The position numbers were made by a program, and so were the translations under genes. The notes beneath the pieces were generated by a model that ran no database searches, was not told where the DNA came from, and saw only the letters and a list, made by a program, of their open reading frames with translations. A stretch of DNA of 64,000 nt from Halanaerobium salsuginis. GTDB taxonomy: Bacteria; Bacillota; Halanaerobiia; Halanaerobiales; Halanaerobiaceae. Shown in pieces: positions 9,370 through 17,907 of this stretch (the stretch's first letter is position 1; the number at the start of each line of letters is the position of its first letter). The stretch lies in assembly GCF_900114545.1 (NCBI RefSeq), contig NZ_FOTI01000007.1, forward strand, positions 16,939 to 80,938, in the 5' to 3' direction.

Positions 9370-11152
9370 ATTTTTTCTCCTCTCCAACTTGCCAGGCAAT
9401 CGATGTCTGATACTCCTGCCACATAGTTTTATAAATACCATCTTTTTGTAATAATTCATTATGAGTTCCTTGTTCAACAAGCTGACCTGCCTGAATAACT
9501 AAGATTGAATCTACATTTTTAATTGAAGATAAACGATGGGCAATCATTAAAACAGTCTTATCTTTAACTAAAGCTTCAAAAGCCTGCTGAATCTGATATT
9601 CATTTTCTGGATCGGCAAAAGCAGTTGCTTCATCCAGGATAACAATGGGAGCATCTTTCAAGATGGCCCGGGCCAGAGTAATCCGCTGCTGTTCACCGCC
9701 AGAAAGATAAACACCAGCTGTTCCTAATATAGTATCTAGTCCAGCGGGCATTTTAGCAATAATATCACTGCACTGAGCAAGCTGAATAGCTCGTTTGATT
9801 TCTTTATGAGTAGCTGTTGGTTTACCCATAGTTATATTTTCTTTAATACTACCTTTAAACAGCTTATTATCTTGAAACACAAAAGCAATCTTACTCATTA
9901 AGTCTTCTTCAGCAAATGATTTAACATTAATTCCACCAATTTTAATCTGTCCGGAATCTACATCCCAGAATCTAGGAATTAAACTTGCTAAAGTACTTTT
10001 TCCTCCTCCCGAAGGTCCAACTAAAGCAAAAGTTTTACCAGCCGGAATGTTAAAACTTAATTTATTAATCACAGGTTTACTAGAATTTGGATATGAAAAA
10101 ATAACATTTTCAAATTTAATATCATTTCGATTAGTTTGCTTTTTAGTCTTTTCTTCTAGTAAAGTATTAGTCTGCATAAGGTTTTCAATCCTATTAATTG
10201 CTTCCCGGGCCACCATAATATTTTCACTGGCAGACATTATTTTAGTCATCATAGTTACACATATTGGAGCAAATAAAAGATAAAAGATTAAATCAAGCAA
10301 AAAAGATTGATAATTAGAAGTATTAAGTATTAAAAGCAAACCAACTGGAATTAATAATAAAGAAGGTGCATTAATGGCCAGTGAAAAGTTAAGCATAGGT
10401 ATCCGACAGCTTAAAGCAAATTCAGAAGCAAAATCTTGATAACGCTTAATTGAATTATGAAGATCTTTAAAAGAGTAAACATTCTGTTGAAAAACCTTTA
10501 CAATCGGAATTCCTCTTACATATTCAACTGCAGCTGAATTTAAATCTTCAAGTGCATCAAGATATTTATTCATAAATTCAGCAGTATTCTCAGCCATCAT
10601 CTGTTTTAAAAATAACAGGCTAACAACAAGTGGAATTAAACATACCATCCCTAAACGCCAATCAACTAAAAAAAGCACTGCTACAATTGCCAGCGGCATA
10701 ATAACTGCTCCGGCAAAATCTGATAACTGATGTGCCAGAAAACCATGAGTTAAGCTGGAATTATCGTCAATTATTTTACGAAGTTTACCACTATTATTTT
10801 GTTTAAAAAAACTAAGTGGTAAACTAATTAGCTTATGCATTGCTTGCTGACGCATATTCTTTTCAACTCTAAAAGCAGCTAAATGAGAGCTTAGTAAAGA
10901 AATATAATAAAAAATTATACTCAAAACAGCTGATCCCATTGCTAACCAGCCGTATTTTAAAGTCCCTGCTGCCTGAGTTAAATTTGGTAAAACAGCAAAG
11001 ATATCTCTAATTGCAAACCAGATTGCGATAAACGGAAAAAGCGATAAAATAGAACTAAGTGCTGAAAAAAAGCAGGCTATTATAATTAAGTATTTATAAT
11101 TACCGGCAAATTTAAGCAGTTTTGCCAAAGTAGATTTTGCTTGTGAATACAT
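9362..11152 (-). CDS. ABC transporter half, permease fused to ATPase (first of pair)
   Basis: A 596-residue half-transporter with a six-helix membrane domain (about residues 15-310) and an ATPase domain with Walker A GPSGGGKST, signature LSGGEQQRIT and Walker B IVILDEA. The ATG follows GGTGGAG. It is translationally coupled to the second half by an eight-base overlap. The promoter carries a perfect 7-1-7 Fur operator over its spacer, so repression by iron is likely. The AraC-type gene that lies upstream on the same strand is a common partner of IrtAB-like pairs. Confidence 0.92.
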   Translation of the reverse strand: MYSQAKSTLAKLLKFAGNYKYLIIIACFFSALSSILSLFPFIAIWFAIRDIFAVLPNLTQAAGTLKYGWLAMGSAVLSIIFYYISLLSSHLAAFRVEKNMRQQAMHKLISLPLSFFKQNNSGKLRKIIDDNSSLTHGFLAHQLSDFAGAVIMPLAIVAVLFLVDWRLGMVCLIPLVVSLLFLKQMMAENTAEFMNKYLDALEDLNSAAVEYVRGIPIVKVFQQNVYSFKDLHNSIKRYQDFASEFALSCRIPMLNFSLAINAPSLLLIPVGLLLILNTSNYQSFLLDLIFYLLFAPICVTMMTKIMSASENIMVAREAINRIENLMQTNTLLEEKTKKQTNRNDIKFENVIFSYPNSSKPVINKLSFNIPAGKTFALVGPSGGGKSTLASLIPRFWDVDSGQIKIGGINVKSFAEEDLMSKIAFVFQDNKLFKGSIKENITMGKPTATHKEIKRAIQLAQCSDIIAKMPAGLDTILGTAGVYLSGGEQQRITLARAILKDAPIVILDEATAFADPENEYQIQQAFEALVKDKTVLMIAHRLSSIKNVDSILVIQAGQLVEQGTHNELLQKDGIYKTMWQEYQTSIAWQVGEEKKYA

Positions 11153-11264
11153 TTCTCCACCATCCTTATAAAATTTGAGTTAATCTAATAATTGAGTTAT
11201 TTAACTATTTTAACTAAGCTGCAGCTAGATAATTATGATAGTTAAGTTATAAATATGTAAATGT

Positions 11265-11287
11265 ATTATAAGTGATAATGATTATCA
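11265..11287 (-). promoter_or_regulatory. promoter with Fur box for the ABC transporter pair
   Basis: On the minus strand a TATAAT box (11265-11270) lies just downstream of TGATAATGATTATCA (11273-11287). That sequence is a perfect 7-1-7 inverted repeat identical to the Bacillus Fur core consensus. The operator fills the spacer, where a bound repressor would block RNA polymerase. The -35 sequence is weak. Confidence 0.82.
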
Positions 11288-11309
11288 TTTTCTACTCCAA
11301 AACAATAAA

Positions 11310-11362
11310 AAATGCTCCAAAAACTAAAAGCAGTTGCTACCTTTAGTCTTAATAGAGCATTT
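11310..11362 (-). terminator. two-tier hairpin terminator after the AraC gene
   Basis: On the minus strand AAATGCTC pairs with GAGCATTT, enclosing a second stem (ACTAAA with TTTAGT). The hairpin is followed by a T-rich run (ATTTTTTATT). It lies 58 bases after the regulator stop and just before the Fur-controlled promoter, so it separates the two units. Confidence 0.65.
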
Positions 11363-11419
11363 CAAAATAATATTTTAGCTTAATCAGCAATAATCTAATT
11401 ATTATTTAGCAATCAATAT

Positions 11420-12397
11420 TTAATTCAAAACCAATTTACGATATTTTAAAGGTGTAAGCTGATAATATTTTTTAAATAAACTGGCAAATTTACTGGGATT
11501 ATGATAGCCAACTTGATGGGTAATCTCTAAGATAGACTTATCTGTATTTTTTAATAAATATTCTGCTTCTTTTACTCTAACCTGCTGCACATATTTATAA
11601 ACTGTATCACCAGTTATTTGCTTAAAATTTTTCTGTAGAATATAATTGCTAACTTTTAGACTAGCTGCTAAATCATCAACTGAAGGCACATTCTCTAGAT
11701 CAGCCTTAATTATTGCTTTAGCTTTAGCAACTTGTTTATAGTCTACCTCTTCAGTTTTATTGGCTTTCAATCTTAACTTTTCTTGCAAAAAATCAGTTAT
11801 AAATTCAATTGTCTTTACTTTAAGTCGTAAATAATCGAGCATATTTTTAACAGAAATTTTATCAATTTCTTCAGCTAGCTGCTGTAATTGATAAGTTGAT
11901 TTATTAATTAATAAGATATCATTAGTGAAAATTTCTGCCATATTTTGCTGCCATTCGTTAACTAACTGCTGGCTCCAGCTTTGATTAATATTCTCCTTAA
12001 GCAAAGCAAAATTTAAATGGATTGAAATTGCTTTTAAATTATTATACTCAAATTTAAAAGAATTAACTTTATTAAGCATTTTATAAATAAAGCTATCCCC
12101 TGCTTTAAGTTTATATTGTTTTGAGCCAGGAGAAGTAGAAATAATGAGTTCACCACTATAGCAGTAACCAAGTTCCAAAATTCCTTGAGTAAGTTTTTTA
12201 TTATTAAAATTGAATTCAATTCCATCAGCTTCACTGCGAGCAAGATCAATTCCCTCCTCGATCTGCATCATAGTAAAATTACCCTTACCAAATGCTTCTG
12301 GAAGTGAATATTTTTTGCCTAATAATTCTTCTGATGTCTGGCAGTTATATTTTTCTTGAATAAATTTATAATAGCTTTCAGTTATACTGTTTTCCAT
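11420..12397 (-). CDS. AraC family transcriptional regulator
   Basis: A 325-residue protein with an N-terminal sensing region (residues 1-215) that I cannot assign and a C-terminal double helix-turn-helix of the AraC type (about residues 225-325, with VDDLAASLKVS and the LEITHQVGYHNPSKFASLFKK segment). The start follows GGGGAG. It lies 19 bases after the pullulanase gene and may be co-transcribed with it, while a terminator separates it from the iron-controlled ABC pair downstream. AraC regulators of the PchR/YbtA type often sit beside such pairs and respond to siderophores. Whether this one controls transport or glucan breakdown is open. Confidence 0.88.
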   Translation of the reverse strand: MENSITESYYKFIQEKYNCQTSEELLGKKYSLPEAFGKGNFTMMQIEEGIDLARSEADGIEFNFNNKKLTQGILELGYCYSGELIISTSPGSKQYKLKAGDSFIYKMLNKVNSFKFEYNNLKAISIHLNFALLKENINQSWSQQLVNEWQQNMAEIFTNDILLINKSTYQLQQLAEEIDKISVKNMLDYLRLKVKTIEFITDFLQEKLRLKANKTEEVDYKQVAKAKAIIKADLENVPSVDDLAASLKVSNYILQKNFKQITGDTVYKYVQQVRVKEAEYLLKNTDKSILEITHQVGYHNPSKFASLFKKYYQLTPLKYRKLVLN

Positions 12398-12416
12398 TTA
12401 TATCTCCCCGTTTAGA

Positions 12417-14336
12417 TTAATAACCTGTCACCATATCAGCAGAATAAAGAACCATAGCTGTTACTGGTGGAACGACAACTTCATTAGCCTGAAAAAATCT
12501 AATTGGCTCTGCCCCAGCCTGCTTATCATCAACTACTATAGCCCAGGTTCTTTCTTCTGCTAAATAAAATTGTTTCCACTCTCGAGATGGATTTAACAAA
12601 ACATGAATTTTTTCCCAGGCATCACCATTAGCGTAATTATAAATTCCATAACCAACAGTAGCTAAGGGTGAATTGATAAACTTAATATTGGCTTTTATCT
12701 GCTCAGCTGTTTTCATGCGAAAAGCTGGATGATGACTACGTAAATTGATTAAGCCCTTTACATAATTAAAGTGGTCATAAAAAGTTGTTTTCCTTTTCCA
12801 TTTTAAAGCATTAATCTCAGGACCTGAGTTAAAACTATTTTTATCACCAAATTTTGTTCTTAAAAATTCTGTTCCAGCCAGGAGAAAAGGAACTCCCTGT
12901 GAAGTTAACAAAATAACCATAGCTAGCTTCTGCATCTTTTTTCTTAAATCCTCATCAGCACCGGGACAGGACCGAGCTAACTTATCCCAGAGAGTGAGAT
13001 TATCATGTGCTTCTACATAATTAATACTTTCAGCTGGCTGAACAGTAAAACCAGCCAGGCGTCGTTCCTGCAAGCCAAGCCCAGCAATTATATTTTCATC
13101 AATTTGCTGTTCTAGTCCAATCTTACCCTGGATAAACCCACGTCCTGTCCCATCATTATCGCCTTTAAGTGCATTACGAAAATTATCATTAAAAACTCCA
13201 ATTCCAGTTCCTTTTTGATCTCCCTTCTGAATCTGCTGATGCCGATATAACTGAGGATTAAGTGCAGACCATGGTTCACCATATAAAAGAACTGAAGGAT
13301 TTTGCTGCCGCAATTTTTCTTCAGCTAGCAATAAAGTTTTCCGATCAATAGCAGCCATTAAATCAAAACGAAAACCATCTATATGATATTCTCTGCTCCA
13401 ATAAAGTAATGAATCAATAATAAATTTACGCAGCATTGGCTTTTCAGTTGCTAATTCATTACCACAACCAGAAGCATTAGCAAACTTACCATCTTCGGTA
13501 AAACGATAAAAGTAATCTGGATATAATTTTTGAAAAGGAGAATTTTGGGTATGGTAGGTGTGGTTATAAACAACATCCATTACCACTCCTATTCCATAAC
13601 TATGCAGTGTTTTAACCATTTTTTTAAATTCATAAATTCGGCTTTCATTAGCTGGATTTGAAGAATAAGACCCTTCAGGTACCATATAATAGAGGGGATC
13701 ATAGCCCCAATTATAATCTGCAGCATCACGATCATTAACTGAAGCAAAATCAAAAACTGGTAATAAATGAACATGAGTAATACCTAGTTCTTTTAGATGA
13801 GCAAGCCCAGTCAGCATTCCTTCTTTATTGACAGTATGTCTTTCTGTAAAAGCATTATATTTTCCTTTATGTCGCATACCACTTTCTGGTGATATAGAAA
13901 AGTCTTTAACATGTAATTCATAAATAACTGCATCAACTGGATTATTTAATTCAACTTTTTGGTCAGTTGTCCAGCTGGGAGGATAAATTTCACCTGGATC
14001 AATTATATAACCATATTCGCTATCTGTTCCAACAGCTCTGGCCCAGGGATCAACAAAATCTATTTCATAATTTGAAAATTGCAGCCGCAGACGATAATAC
14101 TTACCAATTATACTTAACGGTAATTTAACCAACCAGGTATCAGCAGCTGCCCTTGTCATTTTATATTCAGATAATTTTTTAGCCCCTCCTGGATCAGCAT
14201 AAATTTCCAGCCAGGCTTTTTGAGCTGGCGGAGACCAGATACGATAATTGACTCCACTCTCATAAAAAGTAAATCCCAGATCATGACCAGCATAAACTGA
14301 TTCGGTTGTTTTAAAAGGAGCATTTTTAGTTAACAT
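12417..14336 (-). CDS. pulA: type I pullulanase
   Basis: Debranches alpha-1,6 linkages in pullulan, limit dextrins or glycogen. The 639-residue protein has an N-terminal CBM48-like region, the YNWGYDP motif typical of type I pullulanase, the nucleophile Asp in IDGFRFDLM, acid Glu in LLYGEPW and Asp in EAHDNLTLWDK. There is no signal peptide, so it acts in the cytoplasm on stored glycogen or imported dextrins. The ATG follows a GGAG site. It diverges from the sucrose-synthase-like/glucan phosphorylase genes, and together with the phosphorylase it could drive glycogen breakdown. The AraC gene follows immediately. Confidence 0.93.
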   Translation of the reverse strand: MLTKNAPFKTTESVYAGHDLGFTFYESGVNYRIWSPPAQKAWLEIYADPGGAKKLSEYKMTRAAADTWLVKLPLSIIGKYYRLRLQFSNYEIDFVDPWARAVGTDSEYGYIIDPGEIYPPSWTTDQKVELNNPVDAVIYELHVKDFSISPESGMRHKGKYNAFTERHTVNKEGMLTGLAHLKELGITHVHLLPVFDFASVNDRDAADYNWGYDPLYYMVPEGSYSSNPANESRIYEFKKMVKTLHSYGIGVVMDVVYNHTYHTQNSPFQKLYPDYFYRFTEDGKFANASGCGNELATEKPMLRKFIIDSLLYWSREYHIDGFRFDLMAAIDRKTLLLAEEKLRQQNPSVLLYGEPWSALNPQLYRHQQIQKGDQKGTGIGVFNDNFRNALKGDNDGTGRGFIQGKIGLEQQIDENIIAGLGLQERRLAGFTVQPAESINYVEAHDNLTLWDKLARSCPGADEDLRKKMQKLAMVILLTSQGVPFLLAGTEFLRTKFGDKNSFNSGPEINALKWKRKTTFYDHFNYVKGLINLRSHHPAFRMKTAEQIKANIKFINSPLATVGYGIYNYANGDAWEKIHVLLNPSREWKQFYLAEERTWAIVVDDKQAGAEPIRFFQANEVVVPPVTAMVLYSADMVTGY

Positions 14337-14491
14337 AAAATAATCATCTCCAGAAATTTATTCTGCTAAGATTAATTGGTTATTATCTAATTCTTTATTA
14401 AGCTTACTATTCCTGCTCCAGAGTAGGATTTAATTAGCTTAAAAAACAGGTTATTTTATTTCTATGTAGAACTATATAAAATGTAAGTAAA

Positions 14492-14520
14492 CTTATAATA
14501 ACTAAACTAATTATTACCAA
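14492..14520 (-). promoter_or_regulatory. promoter for pullulanase in the divergent gap
   Basis: TTGGTA, 17 bases and TATAAG on the minus strand, about 155 bases before the pullulanase start. The gap 14337-14657 also holds a forward TATAAT at 14555-14560 with a poor -35, which may serve the forward genes. I see nothing else in it. Confidence 0.5.
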
Positions 14521-14657
14521 CTAATAATTAAATCTAGTATGTTTAAAGTTTAGCTATAATTTTCTTACTCTAAAACCTTAATAATTTTTACATTTTTGCA
14601 AAAGTATCGCCATAATTTAATTAGCTTTACTAATTAAATCAAAGGAGGCTTTTATTA

Positions 14658-15509
14658 ATGAAAAATATTAAGCGACTTGCCGTTCTCTACCCTCAGAATA
14701 AGTTTAAGCAAAGCAAAACAGAAAATAATGAAAATCAAGATAAATCAATGGTTTTCCTGGAAAATTTAAGTAAAAGTTTAATTAAGTATGATCTAAAAAT
14801 TGATCTGATAACTAGAGATCACAGTTTTCAGTCTGGGGCTGCTCCCAAAAAATTTGTCAGCAATTATCCCGATTCTTTAAGGCTAAGGCAGATAAAACTA
14901 CCTTTTGCGGGAGATAATTATTTAACTGAAAAAAATCTCTGGCCTCATCTTAAAGAATATGCTGCTGCTATTGCAGAATTTTATGATGAAGAAGGTGAAT
15001 TTCCTGATCTCTTCTTAACTTACTCAGCTGCAGCAGGATTAGCAGGGGTGCTGTTAAGGGAAAAGCTAGCAATTTCATTCTGCTTTTTAGCTTTAACTCC
15101 AGCTGACAATAAATTGGCTGAATTAGAATTAAATAATAAAAATTGTCAGCAGATAAGCCAAAATAGTAAATTAGCTAAAAAAATAATTGCTAAAAGGTTG
15201 GCTTTAAATTACAGCAGTCAAGTAATTAGTTTAAACAAAGAACAGCTTAATTCTTACCAACATGAATGTTATCAGGATGTAATCAAGAATAATAAACTAT
15301 TTAATTTACAGCTTACTCCCCCAGAAATAACTTCGGGTAATTTAACTGATTCAAAAGCTAAATTGCTTATTACAGCTTTAACAGATGGACTAAATCATCC
15401 CCTGAATCCAACTGTAAATTTATCAATTCCTGATTATTATTTATTACCTGATAGTGATAATGAGCATCAGTTAAAAGAAACATTTAGAACTCTGCTGCTT
15501 AAAAAATAG
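14658..15509 (+). CDS. sucrose-phosphate-synthase-like protein lacking the nucleotide-sugar domain
   Basis: A 283-residue protein related to the N-terminal half of GT4 sucrose-phosphate synthase. Residues 1-225 carry the family landmarks LITRDHS, IKLPFAGDNYL, ENLWPHLKEYA and AGLAGVLLREK. Residues 254-283 (from NLSIPDYY) resemble the extreme C-terminal helix of the H. orenii enzyme as I remember it. The intervening C-terminal Rossmann domain, about 200 residues that bind UDP-glucose, is absent. The glycine-rich loop near residue 30 and the TGHSLG-type motif are also changed, so catalysis is unlikely. The start has AAAGGAGG and the frame is intact, which argues for a maintained product. It precedes glucan phosphorylase. 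It may be a regulatory or scaffold relative, or a recent deletion remnant. Confidence 0.7.
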   Translation: MKNIKRLAVLYPQNKFKQSKTENNENQDKSMVFLENLSKSLIKYDLKIDLITRDHSFQSGAAPKKFVSNYPDSLRLRQIKLPFAGDNYLTEKNLWPHLKEYAAAIAEFYDEEGEFPDLFLTYSAAAGLAGVLLREKLAISFCFLALTPADNKLAELELNNKNCQQISQNSKLAKKIIAKRLALNYSSQVISLNKEQLNSYQHECYQDVIKNNKLFNLQLTPPEITSGNLTDSKAKLLITALTDGLNHPLNPTVNLSIPDYYLLPDSDNEHQLKETFRTLLLKK

Positions 15510-15534
15510 ACATTTTTTTAAAATTTGATATAAT
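15507..15534 (+). promoter_or_regulatory. promoter for glucan phosphorylase
   Basis: TAGACA, a 16-base spacer and TATAAT begin at the stop codon of the preceding gene. The phosphorylase can therefore be transcribed independently. Confidence 0.6.
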
Positions 15535-15617
15535 TAATTTAAAGAAGTTGCTAAAATTTGTATCCAGAGTAAATAACCAGACATAAGTAACTAAAATTAT
15601 AATAAGGAGTGGTTTTA

Positions 15618-17231
15618 ATGAATAATCAGAAGCCCCATACAGCCTATTTTTGTATGGAATATGGATTAAATGAGAAGCTGAGAATTTATGCAGGTGGGCT
15701 CGGAATTCTAGCCGGGGATATTCTCAAAGCAGCCAAAGAATATTCTTATCCCGTAACTGGTATTGGTTTACTCTGGCGGAGAGGATACTCCAAACAGGTT
15801 ATCAATACAGAAGGCAGACCTGAAAGCCAACATCCGGTTAATGAAGATATTTACCAACATGCAGTTGATACGGGTGAAACTATAAAAGTTATTATTCAAA
15901 ATCAAGAAGTAAAACTAAAAATTTGGAAAGTGGATAAATTTGCTAATGCAACTCTATATCTACTAGATGCTAATTTAGCTGAAAATGGTGAGCTTAAAAC
16001 AATTACTGATGGTCTTTATGACGGTTTTAATGAAAAAAGAATTGCTCAAGAAATTGTTCTTGGAATTGGTGGAGTGAAGGCAATTCGTAAATTAGGACTT
16101 AAAATTGATATCTATCATTTTAATGAAGGTCATGCTGCTTTAGCTGGGACAGAATTAATTAAAGAAAAAATGACAGCAGGCAGTAATTTTGAAACAGCCT
16201 GGGAAAAAGTTAAAGAAAATATTGTTTTTACAACCCATACACCAGTCAAAGAAGGTAATGAATCCCATAGTCTAGATAGTCTGGAAAAGATGAGTGCTTT
16301 TAATGGTTTAAGCAGAGAACAAATGGAAGCTATTGGTGACAGTCCTTTTAGTATGACTGTAGCCGGGCTACGACTGGCTAGAATATCAAATGGAGTTGCT
16401 AAATTGCACGGTCAGACAGCTCGTGAAATGTGGAGCAGTGTCAAGGGGAAATCTCCTATTATTTCAATTACTAATGGGGTTCATCGAGGTACCTGGGTGG
16501 ATGAAAGAATTAAATCAAATCAAAATGACAAATCAGCAATCTATGCCGCTCACCAAGAAATGAAAAAAGAATTAGTCAATTATATAGCAGAAAAAAATGG
16601 AGCTCAATTAAATCCGGAAAAACTAATTATTGGTTTTGCTAGAAGAGCAACAGCTTATAAGCGACCTAATTTAATCTTCCAGAAAAGTGATATTATCGAT
16701 TCTTATCTCGCCTCTGGAGAAATTCAGCTCGTTTTTTCTGGTAAAGCACATCCTACAGACGATAACGGCAAAAATATAGTTGCTGATCTGGTTGCTAAAG
16801 CAAAACAATTTCCCAATAGTGTAGTCTTTCTGGCAGATTATAATATGGAAATTGCCCGTTATATGACCAGAGGAGTTGATATCTGGTTAAATAATCCACG
16901 TAAACCACTGGAAGCCAGTGGAACATCAGGCATGAAAGCTGCTATGAATGGTGGCTTAAATTTAAGTATACTCGATGGCTGGTGGGTGGAAGGTTGTGAA
17001 CATGGTATTAATGGCTGGCAGTTTGGTGATGGCTACGTTGGCGAAGGTCAGGATGAAAGTGATCTTTATGCTCTTTATCGGGTTCTATTTAATGAAGTAG
17101 TACCCACTTTCTATGGTAATCAAGACCGCTGGCAGGATATGATGCTGGAAAGTATTAAAACAACAGCTGAAAGATTTTCTGCTCATAGAATGTTAAGCCG
17201 CTATTATGATGAAATGTATAATAAAAGTTAA
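15618..17231 (+). CDS. glgP: alpha-glucan phosphorylase, short GT35 form
   Basis: Releases glucose-1-phosphate from the ends of alpha-glucans using a pyridoxal phosphate cofactor. The 537-residue protein belongs to the short, Thermotoga-like class. It shows YAGGLGILAGD near the N-terminus, HFNEGHAAL, TTHTPVKEGNE, ITNGVH and GTSGMKAAMNGG, in which Lys440 should hold the cofactor. The ATG at 15618 has AAGGAG ahead; an upstream in-frame GTG (15609) overlaps that site. It lies downstream of the sucrose-synthase-like gene and opposite pullulanase, as expected for a breakdown module. A two-way terminator follows. Confidence 0.94.
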   Translation: MNNQKPHTAYFCMEYGLNEKLRIYAGGLGILAGDILKAAKEYSYPVTGIGLLWRRGYSKQVINTEGRPESQHPVNEDIYQHAVDTGETIKVIIQNQEVKLKIWKVDKFANATLYLLDANLAENGELKTITDGLYDGFNEKRIAQEIVLGIGGVKAIRKLGLKIDIYHFNEGHAALAGTELIKEKMTAGSNFETAWEKVKENIVFTTHTPVKEGNESHSLDSLEKMSAFNGLSREQMEAIGDSPFSMTVAGLRLARISNGVAKLHGQTAREMWSSVKGKSPIISITNGVHRGTWVDERIKSNQNDKSAIYAAHQEMKKELVNYIAEKNGAQLNPEKLIIGFARRATAYKRPNLIFQKSDIIDSYLASGEIQLVFSGKAHPTDDNGKNIVADLVAKAKQFPNSVVFLADYNMEIARYMTRGVDIWLNNPRKPLEASGTSGMKAAMNGGLNLSILDGWWVEGCEHGINGWQFGDGYVGEGQDESDLYALYRVLFNEVVPTFYGNQDRWQDMMLESIKTTAERFSAHRMLSRYYDEMYNKS

Positions 17232-17240
17232 AAAAAATTC

Positions 17241-17279
17241 AAAAAACCGGCTTCCCTTATCAAGGAGGCCGGCTTTTTT
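17241..17279. terminator. bidirectional terminator
   Basis: AAAAAACCGGC pairs with GCCGGCTTTTTT across a loop with further partial pairing, with T runs on both strands. It ends glgP (forward) and the DJ-1 gene (reverse). Confidence 0.85.
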
Positions 17280-17280
17280 A

Positions 17281-17829
17281 TTAATTTTTAATCAACATTG
17301 CTGCTTCTAAATCATGCCGCTGTTCTTTATCTAAAAGATACTCAACTACAGTTAAAGCAAACTCAAAAGAAACTCCTGGACCGCGACCTGTAATCAAATT
17401 ACCATCCACAACAACACGATCTTCCTGATAATTAGCAGAAGGCATCTGTTCACCAAAGCCTGGATAACTAGTAGCCTGCTTGCCTTCTAAAACTCCAGCT
17501 GCTTCTAAAACTATTGGGGCTGCACAAATTGCAGCACAAAGCCCACCATTTTCAGCTATTGTTCGAATAACAGACAGCAATTTACTGCTATCACGTAAGT
17601 TATTGGCTCCCGGAACTCCTCCCGGTAAAACTACAGCCGAAAAATCAGCAGCATCAACTTCGCTTAATTTAGTATCTGTCTCAAGTCTAATCCCATGATC
17701 ACCAGTAATTACTTTATCTCCTACTCCAGCTGTAACTACCTTTAAACCAGCTCTTCTGAAAATATCAATATTAGCAACAGCTTCTGTTTCTTCAAAACCT
17801 GCTGCTATTGGAATCAAAATAGTATCCAT
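17281..17829 (-). CDS. DJ-1/PfpI family protein
   Basis: A 182-residue protein of the DJ-1/ThiJ/PfpI fold. The nucleophile-elbow Cys lies in AAICAAPIVLEAAG, with the conserved Glu early in FEETEA and the VVLPGG segment. Members act as deglycase-like, chaperone or redox-sensing proteins and the specific role is not predictable. The start follows AGGAGGAG. It stands alone between converging glgP and the mscS gene. Confidence 0.92.
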   Translation of the reverse strand: MDTILIPIAAGFEETEAVANIDIFRRAGLKVVTAGVGDKVITGDHGIRLETDTKLSEVDAADFSAVVLPGGVPGANNLRDSSKLLSVIRTIAENGGLCAAICAAPIVLEAAGVLEGKQATSYPGFGEQMPSANYQEDRVVVDGNLITGRGPGVSFEFALTVVEYLLDKEQRHDLEAAMLIKN

Positions 17830-17907
17830 AGTTTAACTCCTCCTTCATAAATAATTTCTGATAAGTAAATTTTATTAAATTAATCTAAATTAAATTTAAA
17901 ACATTTT

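Noticed and set aside
9370..9480. 37-codon N-terminal extension of the second ABC half-transporter
   Set aside because: It lies inside the coding end of the partner gene; the coupled ATG at 9369 has a strong ribosome site.
14658..15509. Glycogen synthase (glgA) at this position, expected beside glgP
   Set aside because: The N-terminal KTGGL-type motif and the whole C-terminal nucleotide-sugar domain are absent; the residues fit the sucrose-phosphate synthase N-terminal domain better.
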